Shown: positions 7,329-14,833 of the stretch, piece by piece
How positions within the stretch are numbered: the stretch's first letter is position 1
Layout of the letters: each line of letters begins with the position of its first letter
NCBI GenBank assembly: GCA_963724625.1
Contig: CAVRVO010000004.1
Location: 1-64,000, forward strand
Reading direction: 5' to 3'
DNA: 64,000 nt
Source of the DNA: DATBVX01 sp963724625
GTDB taxonomy: Bacteria > Pseudomonadota > Gammaproteobacteria > Steroidobacterales > Steroidobacteraceae
Notes under the pieces: model-generated
Told to the model about the DNA's origin: nothing
Databases searched by the model: none
What the model saw: the letters and a program-made list of their open reading frames with translations, nothing else
Position numbers and translations under genes: made by a program

Positions 7329-8288
7329 CTACCTCGCCTGGGCCAAGAATGCTCGAATGGCCGCCGCGCAAACAGAGGGCTGCTCGCTGCATACGTCATG
7401 CGTGCCGTTCGGAACGATCAGCCGCCGTCCATTTTGCAGGTGCCGTTCCAATTCGTCATCGGTGAGGCGCAGCATCGGATAGGTTTCTCCGCCGCTCAAC
7501 ATCAGCACCGGGACTTTCAGATTTCGGATCTGCTCCCGGCTGATCGGCGGAAAGGCGTCGCGAGAGGTCGTGAGCGCCTGCCATTCGCGGATGTTCGCGA
7601 TCAGAGCCGAGCGGAACTCCGGAGGGATCTTGTCCATGCCGCCCGGACCCACGAAGAAATCGAGCGAGATGCGTAGGGCCCCCATCGGGTCGCCGCGCTC
7701 GAAGGCCTTGCCAGTCGCCTGCCACATTCCGCCATAAAACTCGTCGAACAGCGCCGCTCCGCCCGGCAACTCCGGAAGCCATCTAATGAGGGGCGGCTCG
7801 ACCAGCGTGAGCGTGCGGACCATTTGCGGCTCGCGAAGCGCAACCTCGAGCGCGGTGTACGCGCCATACGAGACGCCGACGACATGCATCGCACCCAGGT
7901 TCAAATTCCGATTGAGCGCGGCGAGGTCCGCGGCCTCGACGATGGCCGAATGATCGGGCGCGGAAAGCGGATTGTCGTTCGGGAAGTTGTAGCGGCGGCT
8001 ATAGGTGATCGTCCTGAACTCGTTCATGAGCTCTTGCGACACCGGATCCCACTCTCGGTAATCCGCGAGACCGCCGTGCACGAAAACGATCGGCTCGCCT
8101 TGGCCCCGGTCGAAGTAGTGCAGCTCCACGCCGTTCACGTGGGCCTTCAAGAGCGCCTGCTGCGGGCCTGTCGCCGGAGTGTTCGATACGGGTGGCACCG
8201 AGGCGATCCGCGCACAGCCCTCCGTGAGTCCCGCCGCCAGCAAGACCAATGCCAGACACTGAAAGGATACGATCCTTGAAAACTTCAC
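7329..8288 (-). CDS. exported alpha/beta hydrolase (cassette gene)
   Basis: 319 aa from the GTG at 8288. This start has GAGG 9 nt upstream and gives a proper signal sequence (KFSRIVSFQCLALVLLAAG). An upstream in-frame start at 8360 would add 24 hydrophilic residues. The alpha/beta-hydrolase fold shows the oxyanion segment IVFVHGGLADYREWD, nucleophile elbow VVGVSYGAYTA (G-x-S-x-G), and a terminal His in IVPNGTHDVCSEQ. A Cys after the signal (LTEGC) is only a weak lipobox. The substrate is unknown; an ester or epoxide hydrolase acting in the periplasm is plausible. Confidence 0.82.
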   Translation of the reverse strand: MKFSRIVSFQCLALVLLAAGLTEGCARIASVPPVSNTPATGPQQALLKAHVNGVELHYFDRGQGEPIVFVHGGLADYREWDPVSQELMNEFRTITYSRRYNFPNDNPLSAPDHSAIVEAADLAALNRNLNLGAMHVVGVSYGAYTALEVALREPQMVRTLTLVEPPLIRWLPELPGGAALFDEFYGGMWQATGKAFERGDPMGALRISLDFFVGPGGMDKIPPEFRSALIANIREWQALTTSRDAFPPISREQIRNLKVPVLMLSGGETYPMLRLTDDELERHLQNGRRLIVPNGTHDVCSEQPSVCAAAIRAFLAQAR

Positions 8289-8365
8289 TTTCAAATACCT
8301 CGACCGTGAGAGGTGGGCCTCGAGGTCGATGCGGAGAGATGACGTGGTTGGATCTGCCACATAGA

Positions 8366-8453
8366 GTCTAACGTCCGCGCTGAGCGACGCGCTGGCGAGT
8401 AATGGATGCTGGCACTTTATCCCTCCCGCGTTTGCTCCAACGCGTTGTTAGCG
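8366..8453 (-). repeat. attC site (88 bp), mostly translated as part of the neighbouring ORF
   Basis: The left core is GTCTAAC (8366-8372) and the right core GTTAGCG (8447-8453), with the same central sequence as the sites at 7208 and 8942. The adjacent gene reads through almost the entire site before stopping at 8368. Confidence 0.86.
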
Positions 8454-8937
8454 TGCACCCCCAGGCATCGATCAAGTTTCCTGACACACATGCCAGATTC
8501 AGCACATCGATTCTGGCACTACTCCACTTCTCGGGCTCGCGGGCGATACAGACGAGTTGTGGTCTCGAAGCGTCGCCAAAATCCCAATCGAACGAAGAGG
8601 AATGGATGATCTTATTCGAGACCTCACGCAGCGATAACACTTCGTCCGGCTTTCCAGTGCTAAGAAGGGTTCCTAGCTGAAGGTTGCTGTTGTTTGCCAC
8701 ATAGGCTGACAGATCCTGGTCTTCGTCGAGATAGCGCAGAAAGAGTGCAAGCTCGAAGCAGGCACGTTCTACCCGCGCCTCAGGCAATTCAAGGAGTGTT
8801 CTTCGATACGTGTCCCACTCGCCTTGGAGCCCGAATTCAGCGATGTGTGCAAGGCGAGGCCGTGAGAACGCAAACGTCAATAGTGTCGCCGTGCATTCAC
8901 GAATGACCTCGACTACACGGAGTGAGAGCTCGGCCAT
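8368..8937 (-). CDS. orphan cassette protein with attC-encoded C-terminal tail
   Basis: 189 aa. Residues 1 to about 161 form the genuine cassette product, helical at the N-terminus (EVIRECTATLLTFAF, ELALFLRYLDEDQDL), with no family I recognise. The last 28 residues (TLTTRWSKRGRDKV onward) are encoded by the attC at 8366-8453. The frame reads the core box as CTA-ACA, so the usual TAA stop is missed. The start lies 5 bp from the next attC (8942). The basic tail is a by-product of the cassette junction and may or may not be functional. Confidence 0.55.
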   Translation of the reverse strand: MAELSLRVVEVIRECTATLLTFAFSRPRLAHIAEFGLQGEWDTYRRTLLELPEARVERACFELALFLRYLDEDQDLSAYVANNSNLQLGTLLSTGKPDEVLSLREVSNKIIHSSSFDWDFGDASRPQLVCIAREPEKWSSARIDVLNLACVSGNLIDAWGCTLTTRWSKRGRDKVPASITRQRVAQRGR

Positions 8938-8941
8938 AGCA

Positions 8942-9029
8942 CGCTAACGTCCGCGTTGAGCGACGCGCGACTGAGTACTGGACGCTGGCACTTTATCCAT
9001 TTCGCGCTCGCTCCAACGCGTTGTTCACG
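8942..9029 (-). repeat. attC site (88 bp)
   Basis: The left core is CGCTAAC (8942-8948) and the right core GTTCACG (9023-9029; the last bases diverge from GTTRRRY). The centre (GCTGGCACTTTATCC) and arms match the sites at 7208 and 8366. It is the last complete attC toward the right; from 9030 to 13194 none is seen. Confidence 0.82.
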
Positions 9030-9229
9030 TACGCTACAACTCGCTCCAGAGGTCGTCTGTACGAGACCGCACATGGTGCGGTTGCGCACGATCTGCGAGT
9101 CGCGCTACTGCGCCTCGATTTGGATCGGTTCGAGGACGGGAAGATCTGGTCGCGACGCTGCTCAATGATCGAGGACCGCGACGGGATGCCATGGCCGGCC
9201 TCCCTCCTCACCCGGGGGAGACGGCCTAA

Positions 9230-9248
9230 CTCCCCCCATGGCGGGGAG
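9230..9248. repeat. GC-rich intergenic hairpin in a gene-poor gap (9030-9287)
   Basis: CTCCCC and GGGGAG arms flank a short ATG-containing loop. The same hairpin type occurs at 20738-20761, and a related one at 62703-62730. The surrounding 258 bp hold no convincing gene; a 72-codon minus-strand frame there runs into the attC and has low-complexity composition. Confidence 0.45.
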
Positions 9249-9287
9249 CAGGATGCTAGTGAAGCTGCGTCGGCGCGATGCTTTCTG

Positions 9288-10700
9288 TCACTGATGCTCC
9301 GGCAGCGCCGGGTCGATCGACGACAACACCGTTGGACCCGCTGTCGGGCCGAAGATTTTTACCGTCGTAGAGAAATAGCACGGCATCTTGAATTTCCGAG
9401 TGAACTTGCCTTCGCCCAGCATTGCAACGTAGCCGCTGCGTGGTCGATCCAAAGTGACAACATACTGGTCGTGCTTGCGCTTCATCGGCACTGATTCCCA
9501 GCGCGCATCACGAAAGTCCTGGGTGTCACTTCTCGCCGTCCATACCAGCATCTGCCTGGGCTTCATGATGGGGCTCAGCTCCAGGCGCACGTCGTCAGCC
9601 CCTTCCACAAATTGCCATTGCAACTTGGGCAGCGGTGCGCCGTGGGCCACATGTCGATGCAAGGCAACGAGACTACCGATGACTCGATCGTAGTCCTTGA
9701 TGTCGTGGCCCTGGTTGGGGACGTACAGTATGTATTTCTCGCCCTCCAGTTCGGACCAGTACAGATTGAGCGCATCGAGCGGCCAATACTTGTCGTTCGT
9801 ACCGTTGATGATGAGCTTCGGTTGCAGCAGCGAGTGGCGGTAGCTGTACGGATCAACTATGTCGAGCAGCGATTGGCCGCCTGGTGAGGCGAGCCTTTCA
9901 GGCAGGTGACGTTCTGTATAGGGCGCAATCTGCGGCGAGGGTGCGCCCCACGTGGCGCTGGCGTGCTTCATCTGCGCGCCCATGTTCACGACATCAATCA
10001 CGATGGGGGCGAGCGCGGTCGCACGAGCATCCACGGCGCCGGTCAACCACGTCGTCCAGCCGCGCTTGGAGGCCCCCGCGACGGTAAACGAGTCTATGTG
10101 CACGCCCCATTCCTGCGCGGCGAATGTCTGAATCGTGTCCATCGCTCGCACTACGGTCTTCACCATCGGCAACAACAGCGGCCAGTCGTTGTCCCCGGTC
10201 TCGAGATAACGATCGAAGGTCAGCGCGATGATCCGGTCCTCGGTCAACCCATCGAACAAGGGTTGGAAGGGGACATGTCGCAGCACCGCAACCGGCGTGC
10301 GCAGCTCTTGGGTCAACTTGATGAACCTATCCGTACCGTTTGGTAGTTTGCCCGGCGTCGCATCATTCTCGAGTTCCGGCTTCCAACGTCCCCCGGAGAT
10401 ATAGAGTAGTGCTTGTCGCGAATTGGGATCGAGATTGGCTGGAACGATGATGTAGAGCTGATGGCGCCACAGCGTGTCCCGCCAGGTCTGCGAGCTCATG
10501 ATGAGCTCTACGTATCTTGTCCCGCCGATGGCGCCTGACGAGCGGACGTGCCAGCCGTAGCTTGAATCAGGGCGAGCGATGTAGGCGGCGAGTGCATCGG
10601 ACGAGGTGGGGGCGCTCTGGTCTGCTCGGGCACAAACGCTGGACGCGAGGACGACCAGCGCCGCGAAGACGCCTTGCCACCGCTTTGAGTGAGCAATCAT
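9288..10700 (-). CDS. PhoPQ-activated pathogenicity-related (PqaA-like) secreted hydrolase
   Basis: 470 aa with a signal peptide (residues 1-26, ending VCARA). AGGAG lies 7 nt before the ATG. Members of the PqaA family (DUF1400-type alpha/beta hydrolases) share the features seen here: nucleophile motif VAGASKRGWTTWL, acid in NGTNDKYWPLDAL, and His in VPNQGHDIKDYD. Full length matches the family. The protein is predicted to be a periplasmic or secreted esterase-like enzyme; the PhoPQ regulation that named the family was defined in Salmonella and need not apply. At 1.4 kb with its own good ribosome-binding site and no adjoining attC, it may be a separate acquisition next to the cassettes. Confidence 0.85.
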   Translation of the reverse strand: MIAHSKRWQGVFAALVVLASSVCARADQSAPTSSDALAAYIARPDSSYGWHVRSSGAIGGTRYVELIMSSQTWRDTLWRHQLYIIVPANLDPNSRQALLYISGGRWKPELENDATPGKLPNGTDRFIKLTQELRTPVAVLRHVPFQPLFDGLTEDRIIALTFDRYLETGDNDWPLLLPMVKTVVRAMDTIQTFAAQEWGVHIDSFTVAGASKRGWTTWLTGAVDARATALAPIVIDVVNMGAQMKHASATWGAPSPQIAPYTERHLPERLASPGGQSLLDIVDPYSYRHSLLQPKLIINGTNDKYWPLDALNLYWSELEGEKYILYVPNQGHDIKDYDRVIGSLVALHRHVAHGAPLPKLQWQFVEGADDVRLELSPIMKPRQMLVWTARSDTQDFRDARWESVPMKRKHDQYVVTLDRPRSGYVAMLGEGKFTRKFKMPCYFSTTVKIFGPTAGPTVLSSIDPALPEHQ

Positions 10701-10858
10701 TGTTGTTCTCCTGCGCCGTTTGGACCGCGCCGTTATTCGAAGATTGCACGCAGCAGAGTAACGCTCTGCAGCGTTGTGAACGCGGACCTACTCGACACAA
10801 AAAGTGATTTAACTTTGCGCCGCTGAAGGCGGCGTGTAGCGGTGCTCGGGAATCCCGT

Positions 10859-11040
10859 TCAGTCGGTGCGTCGCCTGCTGCGCCACTTGGTGGCATACGG
10901 CAGCGCGAACAAGTGCAGACCGGTGGACAGGAACAAGGCGAGCGGGAGCAGCGGCACGTAGCTCACCCAGACGATAGGGTCTTCTGTGCCAAGGCGACGA
11001 AGGTGACGATGACGGTGACCGTAAAGGCTGTGTACGCAAC
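10859..11040 (-). pseudogene. remnant of a two-helix membrane protein, frame-broken
   Basis: Two consecutive hydrophobic segments lie on the minus strand in different frames: LVAYTAFTVTVIVTFVALAQ (around 11040-10980), then VSYVPLLPLALFLSTGLHLF (around 10975-10900), ending ATKWRSRRRTD. One frameshift would join them. No start codon is recognisable upstream because the sequence changes character near 11040. I read this as a decayed 3' end of a small integral membrane gene. Confidence 0.35.
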
Positions 11041-11224
11041 GAGCGCGCAGCATCCCCGCACCCGGGTACAGGTCGTGGAGCCCGAGGCGACGCACTTGAT
11101 CGGGCTGGTCGCGAGCGACCGCGATCCGCTGTTGCCGCTGACACGGGCACTGCTTGATGTGGCGCAAGAGCTGGATATCACTGGCGAAATCGAGCGGCTC
11201 ATCGCCGCGACTGGTCGCGCCTGA
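11020..11224 (+). pseudogene. possible 3' fragment of a LysR-type regulator gene
   Basis: The plus-strand frame ends RVQVVEPEATHLIGLVASDRD followed by PLTRALLDVAQELDITGEI. This resembles the final strand and helix of LysR-family effector domains. No HTH or other upstream part exists. It sits 115 bp before the formate dehydrogenase on the same strand, as if a regulator-enzyme pair had been captured without the 5' part of the regulator gene. The recognition is weak. Confidence 0.3.
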
Positions 11225-11339
11225 CTACTTTCCGATGATTGAAGTCATCGATGGGTCGAGTCACGCAATCGATTTGATCCCGCGTTCGAACGGCGCGGAC
11301 ACTCCTCGGTCATATCAAGTCTCCTGGAGAGGACGTGCC

Positions 11340-12539
11340 ATGGCCAAAATACTCTGTGTTCTGTACGACGACCCCGTCGACGGTTATCCGAAGTCTTACG
11401 CGCGCGATGACGTACCCAAGATCGACCGCTACCCCGGCGGCCAGACGGCACCCACTCCGAAAGGAATCGACTTTCGCCCCGGTGAGCTTCTCGGCTGCGT
11501 TTCTGGAGCTCTCGGCCTGCGCAATTATCTCGAGAGTAACGGGCACGAGTTGGTCGTCACTGCCGACAAGGACGGACCGCAATCCGTATTCGAGCGCGAA
11601 CTGCCCGACGCCGAGATCGTGATCTCGCAGCCGTTCTGGCCGGCATACCTGACATCCGAGCGCATCGACAAGGCAAAGAACCTTAAGCTCGCGCTGACAG
11701 CGGGTATCGGGTCTGACCACGTCGATCTGCAGGCCGCGATGAAACGTGGCATCACGGTGGCGGAGGTCACCTACTCAAACAGCATCAGCGTGTCCGAACA
11801 CGTCGTGATGATGATCCTCGCGCTGGTGCGCAATTACATCCCATCTTACAAGTGGGTCATCGACGGAGGCTGGAACATTGCGGACTGCGTGGCGCGCTCC
11901 TACGACGTCGAAGGCATGCAAGTCGGGACCGTTGCGGCCGGCCGCATCGGCCTTGCGGTGCTGCGCCGGCTCAAGCCGTTTGACGTGAAGCTGCACTACA
12001 CCGATCGTCATCGGCTGCCGCCGGAAATCGAGCGCGAGCTGAACGTGACGTTCCATCCGAACGTCGAATCCTTGGTACGCGTCTGCGACGTGGTGACGAT
12101 CAACGCGCCGCTGCACCCGGAGACGGAGAACCTGTTCAACGCCGAACTCATCGCCAAGATGAAACGCGGTGCGTATTTGGTGAATACCGCGCGCGGCAAG
12201 ATCTGCAACCGTGACGCCGTTGCGGCAGCGCTCAAGAGCGGACAGCTGGCGGGTTACGCCGGTGACGTCTGGTTCCCGCAGCCAGCTCCTCAGGACCATC
12301 CCTGGCGCTCGATGCCTCATCACGGAATGACGCCCCATACCTCAGGAACGTCACTCTCTGCCCAGGCTCGCTATGCCGCTGGCACCCGGGAAATCCTCGA
12401 GTGCTGGTTCGAGAAGCGCGCAATTCGCGAGGAGTACCTTATCGTTGACGGCGGCAAGCTAGCTGGTACCGGCGCGCACTCCTACACGGGCGGTAACGCC
12501 ACCCGCGGTTCAGATGAGGCTGCGAAATTCAAGCGCTGA
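11340..12539 (+). CDS. fdh: NAD-dependent formate dehydrogenase
   Basis: 399 aa from the ATG at 11340 (GGAGAGG upstream). The longer open frame to 11154 is non-coding. The protein is closely similar throughout to the 400-residue Pseudomonas sp. 101 enzyme: MAKILCVLYDDPVDGYPKSY start, substrate-binding PFWPAYL, catalytic Asn in YSNSISV, NAD-binding VGTVAAGRIGLAVLRRL, and catalytic His in MTPHTSGTS. The reaction is formate + NAD+ to CO2 + NADH in the cytosol; it is metal-free and oxygen-tolerant. It is the only intact gene in the array region on the plus strand and no formate-producing partner is adjacent. It may detoxify formate or supply NADH during methyl-group or oxalate catabolism. Confidence 0.96.
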   Translation: MAKILCVLYDDPVDGYPKSYARDDVPKIDRYPGGQTAPTPKGIDFRPGELLGCVSGALGLRNYLESNGHELVVTADKDGPQSVFERELPDAEIVISQPFWPAYLTSERIDKAKNLKLALTAGIGSDHVDLQAAMKRGITVAEVTYSNSISVSEHVVMMILALVRNYIPSYKWVIDGGWNIADCVARSYDVEGMQVGTVAAGRIGLAVLRRLKPFDVKLHYTDRHRLPPEIERELNVTFHPNVESLVRVCDVVTINAPLHPETENLFNAELIAKMKRGAYLVNTARGKICNRDAVAAALKSGQLAGYAGDVWFPQPAPQDHPWRSMPHHGMTPHTSGTSLSAQARYAAGTREILECWFEKRAIREEYLIVDGGKLAGTGAHSYTGGNATRGSDEAAKFKR

Positions 12540-12660
12540 AGATGTGAAAAGCTCGCAGCGCTCGTAGCGCACTTCTCTACGCAGAGGGCTCCGTTTACGT
12601 CGCTTGCGTGGCCTGACAGCTGGGGTTCAATCGGCAGACTCTCGTCCAGAGTTGGCATGA

Positions 12661-13167
12661 TCACTTCTTGTGCGTGCCAGGGTCCTCTTCTGGATTCACA
12701 TAAGTAAAGATCATTGGGCCCATGGCGTGCACCTGTACGATCGTCTCGCCGCTGGTTGATGCAAAATGCGGAGTATCTTTCGGCATGACCATGAAGCTTC
12801 CGGCCGCCATAGCTCGCATGGATTTCTCGTCAACTTTTTTACCAAGTCCCATTTTGAAAGTCCCGGAAATGACAGTGATATGCTCATCCGTTGGATGGTA
12901 ATGGGCCGGGATTTTATAGTTGTCGGGCAGTTTGCTTCGAATAGTGAATAGGGCATTTGGCGTTTGCGGGTTGCCTTCAAGCGTGGCGCATAGCCCACCT
13001 GGCGGAAGGAACGGTGGGCATTGCCCCCACTTAATATCCTCCGGGGCAATCATGATGTGCTTCTGAATGGTCGCGGCTGCCGGCTTTACCGCGTCCTCGG
13101 CTGCCACTGGTTGCTGCGACAAAATCAGCATTGCCGCCGATACGACGCCGTACATTGTCTTTTTCAT
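12661..13167 (-). CDS. periplasmic cupin-domain protein
   Basis: 168 aa from the ATG at 13167, with GGGAGG 10 nt upstream. A signal peptide (MKKTMYGVVSAAMLILSQQPVAAED) is visible, followed by a single cupin barrel. Cupin motif 1 is HYHPTDEHITVISGTFKMG (two His and one Glu as metal ligands), and motif 2 is MPKDTPHFASTSGETIVQV. Small exported cupins of this kind (DUF4437-like) are common in soil proteobacteria, with no established reaction. The truncated attC at 13195 lies 28 bp upstream of its start, as at other cassette junctions. No clear attC follows its stop; 12540-12660 holds nothing I recognise. Confidence 0.8.
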   Translation of the reverse strand: MKKTMYGVVSAAMLILSQQPVAAEDAVKPAAATIQKHIMIAPEDIKWGQCPPFLPPGGLCATLEGNPQTPNALFTIRSKLPDNYKIPAHYHPTDEHITVISGTFKMGLGKKVDEKSMRAMAAGSFMVMPKDTPHFASTSGETIVQVHAMGPMIFTYVNPEEDPGTHKK

Positions 13168-13194
13168 GTGTTCAGAGCCTCCCGTTTTAGTGAT

Positions 13195-13246
13195 GCCCAA
13201 CGTCCGCATTGAGCAACGCGCTGCTGTGTAATGAATGCTGGCATTA
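13195..13246 (-). repeat. truncated attC site (left half only)
   Basis: The core GCCCAAC and the following about 45 bp (CGTCCGCATTGAGCAACGCG ... GATGAATGCTGGCA-like) match the left half of the attC at 7208. The match stops near 13246, where unrelated sequence begins. The next cassette upstream has been deleted or replaced, and the nearby IS481 element probably took part. Confidence 0.75.
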
Positions 13247-13361
13247 AACAGACCGGCGACGGCGAAACGATATTACTCACGCTGGGCACTAATTGGGCAC
13301 CAGGACCGGAAACATCGTTAGCGACGACATTTCCACTCGCATAACCGATTGTGTGCTTACC

Positions 13362-14634
13362 GACACAAAGGTAACACTTCATTCCGGGCACATAGGTAAC
13401 ACTTTCCGGCCTTTGCAGGAGATGCAAAGTGCCGTGGCAGGAGTGTTACAAGATGGACGAAAGGCTCCGATTCGTCGCCCGCTTGCTGGAAGGCGAGAAG
13501 ATGGCGGGGCTGTGCCGGGAGTTCGATATCTCGCGCAAGACCGGCCACAAGATCTTCAACCGGTACCAGGAGTGTGGGCTGGAGGGCCTCACGGACCGCA
13601 GCCGACGGCCCTACCGGCATGCCAACCGCTTACCCTTCCAGGTCGAGACGCTGATCGTGCAGCTGAAGAAGGAACACCCGAGCTGGGGTGCGCCGAAGAT
13701 CCGCGAGAAGATCCGGCGCCGTCACAGCGCGATCACGCTGCCCGCGATCAGCACCGTGCACGCGGTGCTCGATCGGCATGGGCTGGTCACTCGAGGTCGC
13801 AGGACTCGCTACAAGGCCAACGGCACCACGCTCTCTAGGCCCACCCGAGCGAACGATCTCTGGTGCGCGGACTACAAGGGCGAGTTCATGCTCGCCGACC
13901 GGCGTTACTGCTATCCGCTCACGATCACCGACTTCGCGAGTCGCTACCTCATCTGCTGCGATGCCTTGGCGACCACCAAAGAGGTCTATGCATTTACCGT
14001 GTTTGAGCGCGCTTTTAAGGACTTTGGCCTGCCGCAGGCGATTCGCACCGACAACGGCCATCCCTTCGCGAGCGTCACTTCGTTCTTCGGTCTGAGCAAG
14101 CTCTCGGTGTGGTGGTTGCGGCTCGGGATCGGCATCGAGCGCATCAAGCCGGGCAACCCGCAGCAGAACGGCCGCCACGAGCGCATGCACTTAACCTTGA
14201 AGAAAGAAGCCACGCGGCCGGCCGCGAAGAACTTCCTTCAGCAGCAGGGGAAATTCGACCAGTTCATCGAGTGCTACAACCACGAGCGGCCGCACCAGGC
14301 GCTGGGCATGAAGTACCCGGCCGAGCTCTACACGTCCTCGCCGCGGCCCTATCAAGGCTTAGGCGAGCTCGAGTATCCCTTCCACGACCGAACCATCACC
14401 GTTACGAGCTGTGGTCGGATCTGCGTCGGCAGTCGAAAGATCAACTTGAGTGCGGTGTTCGCCGGACAAAACGTCGGCATCAAGGAGGTCAGCGAGAAAA
14501 TATGGCTCGTGACCTTTATGCACTACGATCTAGGCTTCTTTGATCACGAGGTGGGCCGCGTCGAATGTGCCCCCAATCCCTTCGAGACAAAAGTGTTACC
14601 TATGTCTCCGGTATAAACCGTTACCTATGTGACC
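13362..14634 (+). mobile_element. IS481-family insertion sequence
   Basis: The transposase gene is bounded by imperfect inverted repeats of about 45 bp (13362-13405 and 14589-14634). Each repeat carries two GGTAAC boxes separated by an ACCGG/CCGG segment; ATAGGTAACACTTT is shared exactly. The element is about 1.27 kb. No convincing target-site duplication is visible. A second copy of the right end alone occurs at 17302-17347. Confidence 0.85.
13429..14616 (+). CDS. IS481-family transposase
   Basis: 395 aa with a GTG start giving the family-typical opening MPWQE. Residues about 10-70 hold a helix-turn-helix (LCREFDISRKTGHKIFNRYQ). The rve/DDE core follows, with Asp in NDLWCADYKGEF, Asp in AIRTDNGHPFAS and Glu in NGRHERMHLTLK. 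The ECYNHERPHQALGMKYPAE signature lies after the core. All three catalytic residues are present and the frame is intact, so the enzyme may be active. A C-terminal extension of about 80 residues is longer than in the smallest family members. Confidence 0.95.
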   Translation: MPWQECYKMDERLRFVARLLEGEKMAGLCREFDISRKTGHKIFNRYQECGLEGLTDRSRRPYRHANRLPFQVETLIVQLKKEHPSWGAPKIREKIRRRHSAITLPAISTVHAVLDRHGLVTRGRRTRYKANGTTLSRPTRANDLWCADYKGEFMLADRRYCYPLTITDFASRYLICCDALATTKEVYAFTVFERAFKDFGLPQAIRTDNGHPFASVTSFFGLSKLSVWWLRLGIGIERIKPGNPQQNGRHERMHLTLKKEATRPAAKNFLQQQGKFDQFIECYNHERPHQALGMKYPAELYTSSPRPYQGLGELEYPFHDRTITVTSCGRICVGSRKINLSAVFAGQNVGIKEVSEKIWLVTFMHYDLGFFDHEVGRVECAPNPFETKVLPMSPV

Positions 14635-14699
14635 GGAATGGACCCTGCTCGGCTGGTGGTGAGGGGCGGAATCGAACCACCGACACGCGGATTTTCAGT
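14583..14699. repeat. direct repeat copy 1: IS481 right end plus tRNA-Phe 3' half
   Basis: About 117 bp match 17296-17413 with a few substitutions and a 1-bp indel. The copy contains the IS right inverted repeat (14589-14634) followed by a truncated tRNA-Phe (14654-14699). The two copies are in the same orientation and bracket 2.6 kb with two genes. Confidence 0.85.
14654..14699 (-). pseudogene. partial tRNA-Phe (3' half only)
   Basis: On the minus strand the sequence runs from the anticodon loop (ACTGAAAATCC) through the variable region, T arm and acceptor 3' strand to CCA. It matches the intact tRNA-Phe at 17368-17443 except near the acceptor end (CTCACCA in place of CTGGCCACCA). The 5' half is absent, so no tRNA can be made. 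Confidence 0.85.
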
Positions 14700-14833
14700 G
14701 AACAAGAAACTGCTTCCACCGAAACTCAGGAGCACCGAATCAGTCTGTTACGACATCACCTGCATGCGCCTCGCTGATGCTCGCTACTCTTGGGTGATGC
14801 CGGGTTGGAAACACGACTGGAAACGGCGTCACT

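Larger units (their letters stand above)
76..13246 (-). mobile_element. integron gene-cassette array without visible integrase (CALIN-like)
   Basis: A run of mostly minus-strand genes is punctuated by attC-like sites of 87-88 bp. Each site starts with an RYYYAAC box, ends with a GTTRRRY-like box, and has complementary inner arms (for example CGCGTTG against CAACGCG). Gene content is typical of chromosomal cassettes: GNAT and VOC enzymes, small secreted proteins, orphans. Genes read leftwards, so by integron polarity attI and the integrase gene should lie at higher coordinates. No tyrosine recombinase gene occurs anywhere in the window. The right end is a half attC (13195-13246) followed by an IS. 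Clear attC sites stop at 9029, so membership of the 9.0-13.2 kb genes is less certain. The left end lies outside the window. Confidence 0.8.

Noticed and set aside
8993..9211. 72-codon minus-strand frame reading into the attC at 8942
   Set aside because: Low-complexity Ser/Arg composition, no ribosome-binding site, no family; probably non-coding.
9222..9230. GGCCTAAC as a further attC left core
   Set aside because: Following sequence is the GC-rich hairpin repeat, not attC arms.
14565..14777. Plus-strand frame across the IS right end and tRNA fragment (also 17179-17448)
   Set aside because: Both frames are translations of the repeat and tRNA sequence (SVTYVSGINRY...), not genes.
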